Shown here piece after piece: positions 8,601-16,610 of a stretch of 64,000 nt of DNA (within the stretch, counting starts at the first letter, position 1; each line of letters begins with the position of its first letter). A program made the translations under genes and the position numbers. The notes under the pieces were generated by a model. It had not been told where the DNA came from. It saw only the letters and a program-made list of their open reading frames with translations, and made no database searches. The stretch lies in assembly GCF_004341945.1 (NCBI RefSeq), contig NZ_SMBP01000004.1:101581-165580 (forward strand), in the 5' to 3' direction. This DNA is from Longicatena caecimuris. GTDB lineage: Bacteria > Bacillota_I > Bacilli_A > Erysipelotrichales > Erysipelotrichaceae.

Positions 8601-9325
8601 GTGCCGAAGTTGAAATCTATGTCTTCAACAATCTGAATGTTACAAGCATTGAACGCAGTTTGAAGGAATTAAGTGAAAAAATTGCCCATGCCCAGATCTT
8701 AATGCTGGTTGGTGGCTTCTCCAGCGGTGATGAGCCAGATGGCAGCGGTAAGTTTATTGCGAATGTCTTAAGTAATCCATTGGTAAATGAAGCAGTCCAG
8801 ACATTGTTAGATAACGATGGTTTGATTCTTGGTATCTGTAATGGATTCCAGGCATTGATCAAGAGTGGCTTATTGCCATATGGCAATATTGAAGGGCTGA
8901 ATGAAGCTTCTCCTACCTTGTTCCGTAACAACATCAACCGCCATGTTTCGCATATTGCGACAACGAAAGTTACCAGCAATAAATCTCCTTGGCTGTCTAG
9001 CTTTACACCAAATGACTGCCATAGCATTGCCATGTCACATGGAGAAGGTAAGTTTGTGGTAAGTGAAGAAGTTGCCAAAGAACTGTTTGAAAACGGACAG
9101 GTTGCGACCCAATATGTTGATCTTGAGGGTAATCCAACCATGGATGGTACGTATAATATCAACGGTTCTTACTATGCCATTGAGGGTATTACCTCTAAGG
9201 ATGGTCGTATCTTAGGTAAGATGGGACATAGTGAACGTTATGAAGATGGACTGTTTAAGAATATTGATGGTAATAAACTACAGAACATCTTTGAAAACGG
9301 TGTGAACTACTTTAAAAATAAATAA
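5630..9325 (+). CDS. purL: Phosphoribosylformylglycinamidine synthase, single-chain (large) form
   Basis: This enzyme catalyses the ATP- and glutamine-dependent conversion of FGAR to FGAM. At 1231 residues it is the fused form: an N-terminal PurS-like region (about 1-200), two AIRS-like halves and a C-terminal class I glutamine amidotransferase. The motif KNETHNHPTEIEPFGG lies near residue 315. The amidotransferase starts around residue 970 (FPGQNCEYDT), with the nucleophile in GICNGFQ near residue 1069 and a catalytic histidine in SHGEGKF near 1137. Many Firmicutes carry split purS-purQ-purL instead, so the fused form is a useful lineage marker. It lies in the operon between purE and purM. 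Confidence 0.96.
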   Translation: MNYRVYVKKKEAFRVEADSLFHELKQNLNLSDVHGIELYNVYDVFHGDDHDMELLKDKVLSEKVTDEVFDEIALEGKTYIAYECLPGQYDQRADSAQQCLMLLNNKQDVVIKSGKIVILDGSVSEEELIAIKNYLINPVEMREKDLSVLINEEDVEIEAVPVLEGFCALDEAGLEALRQEHGLAMTLADIAHVQKYFKEEEQRDLTLTELKVLDTYWSDHCRHTTFETILQNVTFDAGSLQDSIQKAYETYLHLREEVHGNKKVMTLMDMATIAGKYLRKNGKLEDMEVSDEINACSIEITVDVDGEDQQWLLMFKNETHNHPTEIEPFGGASTCIGGAIRDPLSGRSYVYQAMRITGAGDITKDIKEALPNKLPQSRISKGAAAGYSSYGNQIGLATTYVKEIYNDGYVAKRMEVGAVVGAAPKENVVRKKPNAGDIVVLIGGATGRDGVGGATGSSKEHNDTSLTKCSSEVQKGNAPIERKLQRLFRNPKATRLIKKANDFGAGGVSVAVGELADGLQIDLDKVPVKYSGLSGTELAISESQERMAVLIEEKDFDEFKQYAYEENLDACIVAVVTEEPRLVMQFQGKEIVNMSRAFLDTNGVRGLQDVLVKEGLTTKDPFHSSVKSIEEDLQQPNVASQIGLAEMFDASIGKSTVLMPFGGKYQLTETEGSVQKLPVFGFTNTASIMTHGYHPEVSLYSPYLGASYSVVEALARVTALGGNYATCRLTNQEYFERLHTDPEKWGKPMQALLGLIEAEMAFETPAIGGKDSMSGTFNDISVPPTLITFAVTTEKTDNIISSECKAAGHNLYLVKHTPKANKTPDYEQLKKNFALVREHILNKDIVAAATVKFGGIAETLCKMSFGNKIGIDVVTNEPVFDISIGSIIVESDKVIEDDAFILLGTTTDTNSIRINEERINIDDAIAVWCKRYDKIYPMSVDHDGKRVDTPTYTSTEHKQASKTYDKPKVIIPVFPGQNCEYDTKQQFERAGAEVEIYVFNNLNVTSIERSLKELSEKIAHAQILMLVGGFSSGDEPDGSGKFIANVLSNPLVNEAVQTLLDNDGLILGICNGFQALIKSGLLPYGNIEGLNEASPTLFRNNINRHVSHIATTKVTSNKSPWLSSFTPNDCHSIAMSHGEGKFVVSEEVAKELFENGQVATQYVDLEGNPTMDGTYNINGSYYAIEGITSKDGRILGKMGHSERYEDGLFKNIDGNKLQNIFENGVNYFKNK

Positions 9326-9339
9326 GAAGGAATGAAAAA

Positions 9340-9379
9340 GATAGCAATGCCTGTGTACACATCCTCAGGCATCGCTATC
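9340..9379 (+). other. Strong intercistronic hairpin between purL and purM
   Basis: GATAGCAATGCCTG (9340-9353) faces CAGGCATCGCTATC (9366-9379), a 14-bp stem with one mismatch and a 12-nt loop. No T-tract follows, so it is unlikely to terminate. It may protect or process the mRNA, or act as a partial attenuator inside the operon. Confidence 0.7.
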
Positions 9380-9411
9380 ATGTATAGGATATACAGAAAG
9401 GTAAAGAGAAT

Positions 9412-10443
9412 ATGAGTGATAAGTATAGAGAAGCCGGTGTCAATCTGGAAGCTGGCTATGAATCCGTAAGATTGATTAAAAGTCATGTGGCACGTACAAA
9501 GGTAAAGGGTGCGATTGATTCTATCGGTGCATTTGGTGGTATGTTTGATTTATCCATGTTAAATATGAAAGAGCCGGTTTTGGTTTCCGGTACAGATGGT
9601 GTTGGTACCAAACTGATGATTGCTTTTGCTATGGATAAGCATGATAGCGTTGGTATTGATGCAGTCGCAATGTGTGTAAATGATGTTTTGGTACAAGGAG
9701 CTGCGCCAATCTTCTTCTTAGATTATTTGGCAGTGGGCAAGAATGAGCCAACGAAGATCGAGCAATTGGTAAAAGGTGTTGCGGATGGCTGTGTGCAGGC
9801 AGAATGTGCTTTGATTGGCGGCGAAACAGCAGAAATGCCGGATATGTATGATGTACAGCATTACGATATTGCCGGTTTCTGTGTGGGTGCTGTAGATAAA
9901 TGTAATCTGTTAGATGGCCAGAAGATTGAAAAAGGCAATGTGTTGATTGGCTTACCAAGCTCCGGTGTACATTCAAATGGGTTCTCTTTGATTCGCAAGG
10001 TTTTATTAAAGGATGCGAAATTAGATTTACATAAGCGTTATGAAGAATTAGGTAATGAAAAACTAGGTGATGTTTTATTAACCCCTACCAAGATTTATGT
10101 CAAAGCTATTAAACACTTGCTAGGTAAGGTGGATATCAAAGGCATGAGTCATATTACCGGTGGCGGTTTCTATGAAAACGTACCTAGAATGTTAAAGGAT
10201 GGACAGGGTGTTTCTATCGATTTAACAACATATCCACATAAACCAATCTTTGATTTCATCGCGAAGACAGGGGATATTCCTATGAAGGAAATGTGCAATG
10301 TCTTCAACATGGGTATTGGCTTTATGATGGCTGTGGATAAAGCAGATGTAGAAAAGGTACAAAGCCTGTTACAGGAAATCGGCGAAGAATCTTATGTCAT
10401 CGGTGAAGTAACCGATAGTGGAAGTGTGGATTTAACATGGTAA
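9412..10443 (+). CDS. purM: Phosphoribosylformylglycinamidine cyclo-ligase (AIR synthetase)
   Basis: PurM closes the imidazole ring: FGAM plus ATP gives AIR. The 343-residue protein shows the AIRS-family sequence [13 protein letters not shown] at the N-terminus, the ATP-site loop [10 protein letters not shown] near residue 65, [13 protein letters not shown] near residue 135 and [13 protein letters not shown] near residue 245. Its last codons overlap the first codons of purN by 7 nt, indicating translational coupling. It is the third gene of the riboswitch-controlled operon. Confidence 0.97.
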   Translation: MSDKYREAGVNLEAGYESVRLIKSHVARTKVKGAIDSIGAFGGMFDLSMLNMKEPVLVSGTDGVGTKLMIAFAMDKHDSVGIDAVAMCVNDVLVQGAAPIFFLDYLAVGKNEPTKIEQLVKGVADGCVQAECALIGGETAEMPDMYDVQHYDIAGFCVGAVDKCNLLDGQKIEKGNVLIGLPSSGVHSNGFSLIRKVLLKDAKLDLHKRYEELGNEKLGDVLLTPTKIYVKAIKHLLGKVDIKGMSHITGGGFYENVPRMLKDGQGVSIDLTTYPHKPIFDFIAKTGDIPMKEMCNVFNMGIGFMMAVDKADVEKVQSLLQEIGEESYVIGEVTDSGSVDLTW

Positions 10444-11021
10444 ACATTGCGATATTTGCCAGTGGCAATGGTTCTAACTTTGAGAATCTTGTCAACGAAA
10501 TAAACAATGGACATATTGATAATGCCGTTTGTAAGGTATTGATTATTGATAAGGAACAAGCATATGCCAAAGAGCGTGCAGCGCGTTTAGGTATTCCATG
10601 TGTCTATGTGAATCCTAAGGGCTATGGCGGTAAAGAAGGCTATGAAACAGAAATCATGAAAACCTTAGAGAACTACGAGGTTGAATTGATTGTTCTAGCA
10701 GGATATATGCGTTTTATTGGCAAGGTGTTGTTAAGCAACTATCCAAATCGTATCATCAATCTGCATCCGGCATATTTACCTGCCTTCCCCGGTGCGCATA
10801 GCATTCAAGATGCTTTTGAAGCAAAGGTATCTTATACAGGGGTTACCGTGCATTATGTAGATGAAGGTGTCGATACAGGGGAAATCATCCATCAGGAAAA
10901 GATCATGATTGATCCTGCATGGGATCTGGAAACCCTAGAAGAGCATGTGCATGCGAAGGAATATGATATGTTTCCACGTGTCTTAAAGACAGTTTGTGAA
11001 CGTATGGAAGAATATAAATAA
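10437..11021 (+). CDS. purN: Phosphoribosylglycinamide formyltransferase
   Basis: PurN transfers the formyl group of 10-formyl-THF to GAR. The 194-residue sequence carries the nucleotide-binding start [13 protein letters not shown], the [10 protein letters not shown] segment, the catalytic [16 protein letters not shown] (Asn and His) and the [11 protein letters not shown] motif containing the catalytic aspartate. The start overlaps purM by 7 nt. The gene is folate dependent, which links it to the THF-riboswitch-controlled folT further along this window. Confidence 0.96.
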   Translation: MVNIAIFASGNGSNFENLVNEINNGHIDNAVCKVLIIDKEQAYAKERAARLGIPCVYVNPKGYGGKEGYETEIMKTLENYEVELIVLAGYMRFIGKVLLSNYPNRIINLHPAYLPAFPGAHSIQDAFEAKVSYTGVTVHYVDEGVDTGEIIHQEKIMIDPAWDLETLEEHVHAKEYDMFPRVLKTVCERMEEYK

Positions 11022-11039
11022 AGAAAGAGCGGTGTTATT

Positions 11040-12572
11040 ATGAAACGAGCATTAGTAAGTGTATCTGATAAAACAAATCTGATTGAATTCGTATCCGGAT
11101 TAAAAGAATTAGGTTATGAAATTATATCTACCGGTGGTACAAAGAAGGCTTTGGATAATGCCGGTTTAGATACTATTGGTATCTCAGAGGTTACCGGTTT
11201 TCCGGAAATCATGGATGGTCGTGTAAAAACATTACATCCAAAGGTACATGGAGCGTTATTGTGTGTACGTGATAATCCGGAGCATGTTCGTCAGCTGCAG
11301 GAATTAGGTATTGATTATATTGATTTGGTTTGTGTAAACTTGTATCCCTTCAAACAAACCGTACAAAAACCAGGTGTAACGCATGAAGAAATCATCGAGA
11401 ATATTGATATCGGCGGACCTAGCATGCTGCGTAGCGCATCTAAGAACTATCGCTATATTCCGGTCATTGTGGATCCAAATGATTATGATGCAGTGCTGAA
11501 GGAACTGCGCGAAATGGGGGAAACTTGTCCGGTGACAAGAGAATTCTTGGCTGCTAAAGTCTTCCGTCATACAGCAGCATACGATGCGATGATTGCGGAC
11601 TATCTAACAAATAAAACGGGTGAGAAATATCCTGAAAAATTAACGATTACCTTCGATAAGGTACAAGACCTTCGTTATGGAGAAAACCCACATCAAAGTG
11701 CTGCCTTCTATAAAGGTATGAAACCTTCTTACTCCTTAGCAAATGCCAAACAGCTGCATGGTAAGGAATTATCTTACAACAACATTCAGGATGGCAATGC
11801 AGCAATTGAAATCTTAAAGGATTTTGAAGGACAGTGTGCCGTTGTTGGATTAAAACATATGAATCCATGTGGTGTAGGTATTGGTGCGACCTTGGAAGAA
11901 GCATGGGATAAGGCATATGAAGCAGATCCGATTTCCATCTTCGGTGGTATCGTGGCTATGAATGAGCCGGTCAATGCAGCAGTTGCGGAAAAACTGGCAA
12001 ATATTTTCTTAGAAATCATCATTGCGCCTTACTTTGAACCGGCCGCATTTGAAATCTTATCAAAGAAAAAGAATATCCGTCTGATGGAATTGGATACGAC
12101 ATTAGAAGTAACTACAAAATATAAATATACGAATGTTAACGATGGCTTATTGGTACAGGATATTGATGATCATAAGCTGAAAGAAGAGGATCTGCGTTGT
12201 GTAACAAACCGTAAGCCTACGGAAGAAGAAATGAAACAATTGTTGTTCGCATGGAAGGTTGTAAAACATGTGAAATCCAATGCCATCGTATTGGTAAAGG
12301 ATAACATGACAATCGGAGTTGGTGCCGGTCAGATGAATCGTGTCGGTGCGGCAAAGATTGCCATTGAGCAAGCTGGTGAAAAAGCTAAAGGTTCTGTTAT
12401 GAGCAGTGATGCTTTCTTCCCTATGCCAGATACTGTAGAAGAAGCAGTGAAAGCAGGGGTAACAGCCATTATTCAACCAGGTGGTTCTATCAAGGATCAG
12501 CTGTCCATTGATGTGTGCAATGAACATGGCATTGCGATGGTGTATACCGGAGTGCGTCACTTTAAACACTAA
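11040..12572 (+). CDS. purH: Bifunctional AICAR formyltransferase / IMP cyclohydrolase
   Basis: PurH carries out the last two steps to IMP. The N-terminal IMP cyclohydrolase (MGS-like) domain starts ALVSVSDKTNLIEF, with STGGT and VTGFPEIMDGRVKTLHP within the first 70 residues. The C-terminal transformylase contains DLRYGENPHQSAAFY near residue 210, LKHMNPCGVGIG near 275 and VGAGQMNRVGAAKIA near 430. At 510 residues it is full length. It ends the purine operon and is followed by a strong terminator. purF, purC, purD and purB are absent here and must be elsewhere. Confidence 0.97.
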   Translation: MKRALVSVSDKTNLIEFVSGLKELGYEIISTGGTKKALDNAGLDTIGISEVTGFPEIMDGRVKTLHPKVHGALLCVRDNPEHVRQLQELGIDYIDLVCVNLYPFKQTVQKPGVTHEEIIENIDIGGPSMLRSASKNYRYIPVIVDPNDYDAVLKELREMGETCPVTREFLAAKVFRHTAAYDAMIADYLTNKTGEKYPEKLTITFDKVQDLRYGENPHQSAAFYKGMKPSYSLANAKQLHGKELSYNNIQDGNAAIEILKDFEGQCAVVGLKHMNPCGVGIGATLEEAWDKAYEADPISIFGGIVAMNEPVNAAVAEKLANIFLEIIIAPYFEPAAFEILSKKKNIRLMELDTTLEVTTKYKYTNVNDGLLVQDIDDHKLKEEDLRCVTNRKPTEEEMKQLLFAWKVVKHVKSNAIVLVKDNMTIGVGAGQMNRVGAAKIAIEQAGEKAKGSVMSSDAFFPMPDTVEEAVKAGVTAIIQPGGSIKDQLSIDVCNEHGIAMVYTGVRHFKH

Positions 12573-12592
12573 GATAGGAACATAAGAATGAC

Positions 12593-12649
12593 AAAAGAAG
12601 ATTGGATATTCAGCACTTTCGTTGCTCATATGCAATCTTCTTTTTTTTA
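12593..12649 (+). terminator. Terminator of the purine operon
   Basis: AAAAGAAGATTG (12593-12604) pairs perfectly with CAATCTTCTTTT (12633-12644), followed by more T residues. It closes the purE-purH operon. Confidence 0.85.
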
Positions 12650-12885
12650 ACAGCTCTGCTTCATTACTATTTTTATATAGCTCATGTAAGAGGGGTTAAA
12701 TAATATTGAAAAAGCAGTTTTCTATCCTACGAGTTATCTTCTTACTATCTTTATATGACGCTAACAATGCAAAGCATTTGCATAGCTTATAAACTACGAT
12801 TTCTCAAAAATCTACAGTATGAAAAAAGCGCTATGTTCTTTATCCATCTATGTAATACTTCAGCAACGAAAAGGATGCTGTCTGT

Positions 12886-13131
12886 TTATGAACCGATTTC
12901 AGGTTCTAAGTTTTCAAAAAGTGGATCATCAAAAAATTCTATTATCGTGATGGATAAGCCATCACATATTTTTTTAATTGTTGATATCGTTGGATTTTTA
13001 CTTTTTCCAAACTTAATATTATTTAATGTTGATTGTGTGATACCACATGTTGTGCTAAGACCATTTAAGGTGATTTCGTTCGTTTTGCATAATTGCAAGA
13101 TACGTTTACAGCTTGCTTCTCCTATTGTCAT
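12886..13131 (-). CDS. Small XRE-family helix-turn-helix regulator
   Basis: This 81-residue protein is almost entirely one helix-turn-helix domain (LQLCKTNEITLNGLSTTCGITQSTLNNIKFG, then TISTIKKICDGLSITIIEFFDD). AAGGGGCG precedes the ATG on the minus strand. It is a solo DNA-binding protein transcribed away from the neighbouring nitroreductase gene, so control of that gene is possible but not shown. A longer plus-strand frame over the same DNA has no ribosome-binding site and no recognisable fold. Confidence 0.8.
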   Translation of the reverse strand: MTIGEASCKRILQLCKTNEITLNGLSTTCGITQSTLNNIKFGKSKNPTISTIKKICDGLSITIIEFFDDPLFENLEPEIGS

Positions 13132-13293
13132 AAATATCGCCCCTTTATACTATTTATTTTACTTAGATATACTACAAAAGGTTAACTATATTGGGTTATT
13201 ATGATACTTTTGTTTACTTTTTATATCCATATAGATGTAAAGATACAATTTACATATCGCAAAATAAGTATATACTTAAGGTAAGAGGTGATA

Positions 13294-13833
13294 ATGATGG
13301 AAATGCAGAAAGTGTTGGAACAAAGAAGAAGTATTCGTAAATATCAAGATAAGCCGATAAAGAAAGAAGTTGTGGAGGAATTACTTCATGCGGCTCTTTT
13401 AGCACCTACATGGAAAAATTCACAGACAGGACGTTATTATGTTGTTATGGATAAAGATAAGCTAGAGCAGGTGAAAAAGGAAGGGCTTGCCCCATTTAAT
13501 GCAGAGAATACGAAAGATGCTCCAGTTTTGATTGTTACAACATTTGTAAAAGATCGCAGTGGTTATGAACGTAACGGTGAACCAAGTAATGAACTGGGCA
13601 ATGGCTGGGGTTGTTATGATTTAGGCTTGCAAAATGAAAACTTATTATTAAAAGCAACGGATTTAGGATTAAGTACCTTAGTCATGGGAATTCGTGATGC
13701 TGATAGACTACGTGAGATGTTAAGTATCAGTGAAGAAGAAATTATTGTATCAGTAATTGCTGTAGGATATGGTGATGCGACACCAACAATGCCAAAACGT
13801 AAAGAGATAAGTGAATTCGTTACCTTTTATTAA
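13294..13833 (+). CDS. Nitroreductase-family FMN-dependent oxidoreductase
   Basis: The product has the family hallmark VLEQRRSIRKYQDKPI near the N-terminus (FMN phosphate contacts), LLHAALLAPTWKNSQ near residue 35, and GLSTLVMGIRD with the Asp-rich C-terminal half. A GYG motif near the end (AVGYGD) is typical. The start is placed at the ATG at 13294 (or 13297) downstream of AAGAGG; the GTG at 13288 overlaps that site. Such enzymes reduce nitro compounds, quinones or flavins using NAD(P)H; the natural substrate is not evident. A terminator follows. Confidence 0.92.
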   Translation: MMEMQKVLEQRRSIRKYQDKPIKKEVVEELLHAALLAPTWKNSQTGRYYVVMDKDKLEQVKKEGLAPFNAENTKDAPVLIVTTFVKDRSGYERNGEPSNELGNGWGCYDLGLQNENLLLKATDLGLSTLVMGIRDADRLREMLSISEEEIIVSVIAVGYGDATPTMPKRKEISEFVTFY

Positions 13834-13836
13834 ACT

Positions 13837-13895
13837 AAAAACGTATGATTACTTTGACTACCTTGACAAGGCTAGTTAAGATCATACGTTTTTTT
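13837..13895 (+). terminator. Terminator between convergent nitroreductase and membrane-protein operons
   Basis: AAAACGTATGAT and ATCATACGTTTTTTT form a 12-bp stem with a long loop and a T-tract on the plus strand; the A-run on the left also gives T residues on the minus strand, so it may work in both directions. Confidence 0.8.
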
Positions 13896-13902
13896 GTGTT
13901 TT

Positions 13903-14496
13903 TTATTTAATTAAACTAGTTTTATTTTGCTGCTTTAAAGCCTCAGTATCATAACGAAGTGATTTTGGTAACAGCCAATATAAGCCGGTAATCAAAACAA
14001 GCGATATTGCTGCATCTCCTAACTTTAAGACCATAGCTCCAAAGAAGACGGAAAAGAATTGTGGTACTCCTTGTGCCATAGCAATCTTATAAAAGTGCAA
14101 TTCCCATTTACTATCTGGAATCCCACCGGATTGCCACATGGTTAATAAGGCAGAAATGAAAGATGCGACTACAATTACCGTGATAAAAGTTGGAAGTATA
14201 CGTTTTATACTGATTTTTCCGTTTACTTTCAACATGATACCAGTAACTAAGGCAACTCCCGCACTCACGGCAAAATAAATCAGCGAACTGGCATCATAGA
14301 AGAAGATGGAAGAAATGAAATTGTTAACAAGTCCAACCAACAGTCCGGCAGCAGGTTCCAAAACGATGGCGGCAAAAGCTGTTCCTTGTAAATCCAGCCA
14401 TACAGGAAGGTGACAGAAATGGGCAATCAGATAGAAGACCGTATTGAAGATTACGGAAATTGCCATAACGATTACATAACGTTTTCTTCTATTCAT
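13903..14496 (-). CDS. ECF-transporter S-component-like integral membrane protein
   Basis: This is a hydrophobic protein of about 197 residues with six predicted membrane segments. The region LPVWLDLQGTAFAAIVLEP followed by GLLVGLVNNFIS resembles the early helices of ECF S-components (small-molecule binding membrane subunits), but no specific substrate family is recognised. The start at 14496 is chosen because AAGGAGGAGG precedes it; it overlaps the end of the K+ channel gene by 8 nt. It is the last gene of a three-gene minus-strand operon. The functional link to the channels is unknown. Confidence 0.6.
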   Translation of the reverse strand: MNRRKRYVIVMAISVIFNTVFYLIAHFCHLPVWLDLQGTAFAAIVLEPAAGLLVGLVNNFISSIFFYDASSLIYFAVSAGVALVTGIMLKVNGKISIKRILPTFITVIVVASFISALLTMWQSGGIPDSKWELHFYKIAMAQGVPQFFSVFFGAMVLKLGDAAISLVLITGLYWLLPKSLRYDTEALKQQNKTSLIK

Positions 14497-15211
14497 GTGC
14501 TTCCTCCTCCTTCTCTTTTTGTTCTTTTCGCTTATTAATTTCTTCCAAGAAACCACCGGTCACAATACCAGCCGGTAAGGCAATGACAGCAACACCGAAG
14601 ATGGAAGAAATCATACTGATGAGCTGTCCAATCATCGTGGTTGGATAAACATCGCCATAACCTACCGTTGTCAATGCGGTGGTTGCCCAATATAAAGCAT
14701 CAAAGAAACTGTCAAAGGTTTGAGGCTCATAACAAAACATAGCTAATGCGGAAATAAAGATATAACCAAGAGCTACGCATAAGACGGATAACAGTGATTG
14801 TTTTTCTTTCTCAAATACATTTACGATATAAGTGAAATTCTCTGAATAATGTGCTAGTTTAGTAATACGGAACATTCGTAAGATTCGCCATCCTCCAGAT
14901 AGTAATCCAAGAGAAGGTAGGATAGACAATAAATCCAACAATGCATAAGGTGTCAAGGGATAAACGATGAAAGCCCAAACACCTTTTGGTTTTATCATCA
15001 TATAGTCTGCGACGATCCAACGAAAGATATAATCCATGAACAGCAAGTACACGGTAACTAAATCTAGCATATCCAAAATAGCATTACTTTTTTTAAACAT
15101 TAAAGGGACAATGCTAAGAATAGCAACCCCACATATAAAGAAGTTATAGAGCTTGCTCCATTTTTCGTGTTTATTGGCTTTCCTAATTAGATGATAGATG
15201 TCTTCTCTCAT
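14489..15211 (-). CDS. Voltage-gated-type potassium channel
   Basis: The protein of about 240 residues shows the selectivity filter TTVGYGDVYPTT near residue 182, preceded by a pore helix (FDALYWATTAL) and followed by a pore-lining helix. Four upstream hydrophobic segments and the arginine-bearing stretch GWRILRMFRITKLA (residues about 105-118) resemble an S1-S4 voltage-sensor-like domain, although only a few S4 positive charges are present. The ATG at 15211 is favoured over an upstream GTG that overlaps the ribosome-binding site. It is encoded between a ligand-gated-channel-like gene and an S-component-like gene. Confidence 0.92.
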   Translation of the reverse strand: MREDIYHLIRKANKHEKWSKLYNFFICGVAILSIVPLMFKKSNAILDMLDLVTVYLLFMDYIFRWIVADYMMIKPKGVWAFIVYPLTPYALLDLLSILPSLGLLSGGWRILRMFRITKLAHYSENFTYIVNVFEKEKQSLLSVLCVALGYIFISALAMFCYEPQTFDSFFDALYWATTALTTVGYGDVYPTTMIGQLISMISSIFGVAVIALPAGIVTGGFLEEINKRKEQKEKEEEAHE

Positions 15212-15229
15212 AATATTTATCACCTCTTA

Positions 15230-16351
15230 TCAGAAACGATAGGCACTTAATGGCAGTAAGATATGTCCGATTAGAATTACAGTTAATATTACGACAAACA
15301 TCGTTAAGCCATAATGGTTGGCAAAATCGCGGTCTTCATATTTATTACGGATACGATTCACATTTATCACGGTAAAGGTTACCGATAGAATAGTTAATAT
15401 ACCCCAGAAATTGACGTATTCCATTAATCCGGTTTGTAAAGCATCCGGTAACAGATTCGCTCCAACCATAATATTGGAAACAGTACCGAATAATGCGGCA
15501 GGAATCATACCCAAAGGGTCCACGCGATGGTTCGTATTGATATATAAGGTAATAAATACCCAGATGGATGTGCCTAACAAGGCAATAAAGCATTTAAAGT
15601 ATGTACCAAAATCAGAACGGTTTATTTCTATTTGCGTTACATATTCACTTGTGATCTTATTTCCTTGAAAGCGTGGATCGCCATGATTGTTAATATATTC
15701 ATTTAATACGGCGGCACTTCCACTTTTCGTAAATTTATAACCGGCAATACTTATGTTTGGATTTGTCTTGTTTTCATCATCTTTTACAAAGATGACATCA
15801 TTGATGAGATGATTTGATTCTAAATAAATACGCAATTGATGACTTTCTAATGGGAAACGCGGTGTCCAGAACGTCTTTGATACAGTGACACTTACACGGA
15901 CTAATTGATAATTATGATTGCCTTGATGATATTCATCTACAACCTCAAGTTTTGTAATATTTCCTTTATAAATTCTGAAGTTGTGTGCCATGTCCAAATC
16001 GGGCTTTCCATCCCAGTTAAACCAAACCAGATAATCTAATGAAAAATTATTTGCTTTCAAATTAATCTCTTTTAGATTTTCTACATAGGTACCAACCTTA
16101 ACTTCGGTGGCATTTTTGCTGTATTGATCAGCTCTTTTCTTAACTGCTGGATCAACCTGTAAATATTTATTCCAATATTGATCTTCTGAAACTTTATCCT
16201 GATATAATGAGCTAACCGTATATACCAGGAAAGAAATTGAGATCAAAAGGAATAAAAACAGGCTCCAGTAGAGTCTTTTTTTCTGCCATGGCAGCATGTT
16301 TTGAAACCAGTGCTTTTTCTTGTTTTCCATAATAAGTTCCCTTTCTTTCAT
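15230..16351 (-). CDS. Pentameric ligand-gated ion channel-like protein
   Basis: The 373-residue protein has one N-terminal membrane segment (about 29-51), an extracytoplasmic domain of about 200 residues and four C-terminal membrane segments (about 251-271, 276-298, 308-330, 348-368). This is the Cys-loop/pLGIC plan. The outer domain shows pLGIC-like motifs: VGTYVENLKEINLK, then NFSLDYLVWFNW near residue 105-115, and FPLESHQLRIYLES near residue 165, matching the conserved FPFDxQxLxL loop. The conserved cysteine pair is absent, as in other bacterial members such as GLIC and ELIC. The N-terminal segment is a possible uncleaved anchor. A start at the ATG at 16330 is also possible. Ligand and ion selectivity are unknown. 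Confidence 0.72.
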   Translation of the reverse strand: MKERELIMENKKKHWFQNMLPWQKKRLYWSLFLFLLISISFLVYTVSSLYQDKVSEDQYWNKYLQVDPAVKKRADQYSKNATEVKVGTYVENLKEINLKANNFSLDYLVWFNWDGKPDLDMAHNFRIYKGNITKLEVVDEYHQGNHNYQLVRVSVTVSKTFWTPRFPLESHQLRIYLESNHLINDVIFVKDDENKTNPNISIAGYKFTKSGSAAVLNEYINNHGDPRFQGNKITSEYVTQIEINRSDFGTYFKCFIALLGTSIWVFITLYINTNHRVDPLGMIPAALFGTVSNIMVGANLLPDALQTGLMEYVNFWGILTILSVTFTVINVNRIRNKYEDRDFANHYGLTMFVVILTVILIGHILLPLSAYRF

Positions 16352-16368
16352 TCTTGTTTGCTCCCCTG

Positions 16369-16406
16369 CACTTGTACTTTACAACTTGCACGTGATAGTA
16401 CAAGTG
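16369..16406 (-). promoter_or_regulatory. Inverted repeat upstream of the channel operon
   Basis: CACTTGTACT (16369-16378) and AGTACAAGTG (16397-16406) form a perfect 10-bp inverted repeat 18 bp upstream of the pLGIC-like start. It is either a hairpin in the 5' leader or an operator. No T-tract follows on either strand. Confidence 0.5.
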
Positions 16407-16558
16407 TATTATACACCATGAATGAAAGCGGTTGTATTTTTCTTTTCAATTTATTTAATGATTATGTGATTATCATAGGATATTGGTTATAAATTATCGT
16501 TAAGTTGTTTTTCTTTTTATGTTTTTTGTCTACATGTACCTAATAGTACAAGGCTTGT

Positions 16559-16587
16559 TTGACATGCTGTCAGGCATGTTCTACAAT
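16559..16587 (+). promoter_or_regulatory. Aquaporin promoter with palindromic operator in the spacer
   Basis: TTGACA (16559-16564) and TACAAT (16582-16587) have 17-bp spacing, a near-consensus sigma-A promoter. The spacer holds the perfect inverted repeat ACATGC-N6-GCATGT (16562-16579), positioned to block RNA polymerase if bound. Confidence 0.75.
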
Positions 16588-16610
16588 GAAATAAATACAA
16601 GGAGGAAGTT

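Noticed and set aside
12755..13204. 149-codon plus-strand frame
   Set aside because: It is antisense to the XRE gene, which has a ribosome-binding site and a clear fold; the plus frame has neither.
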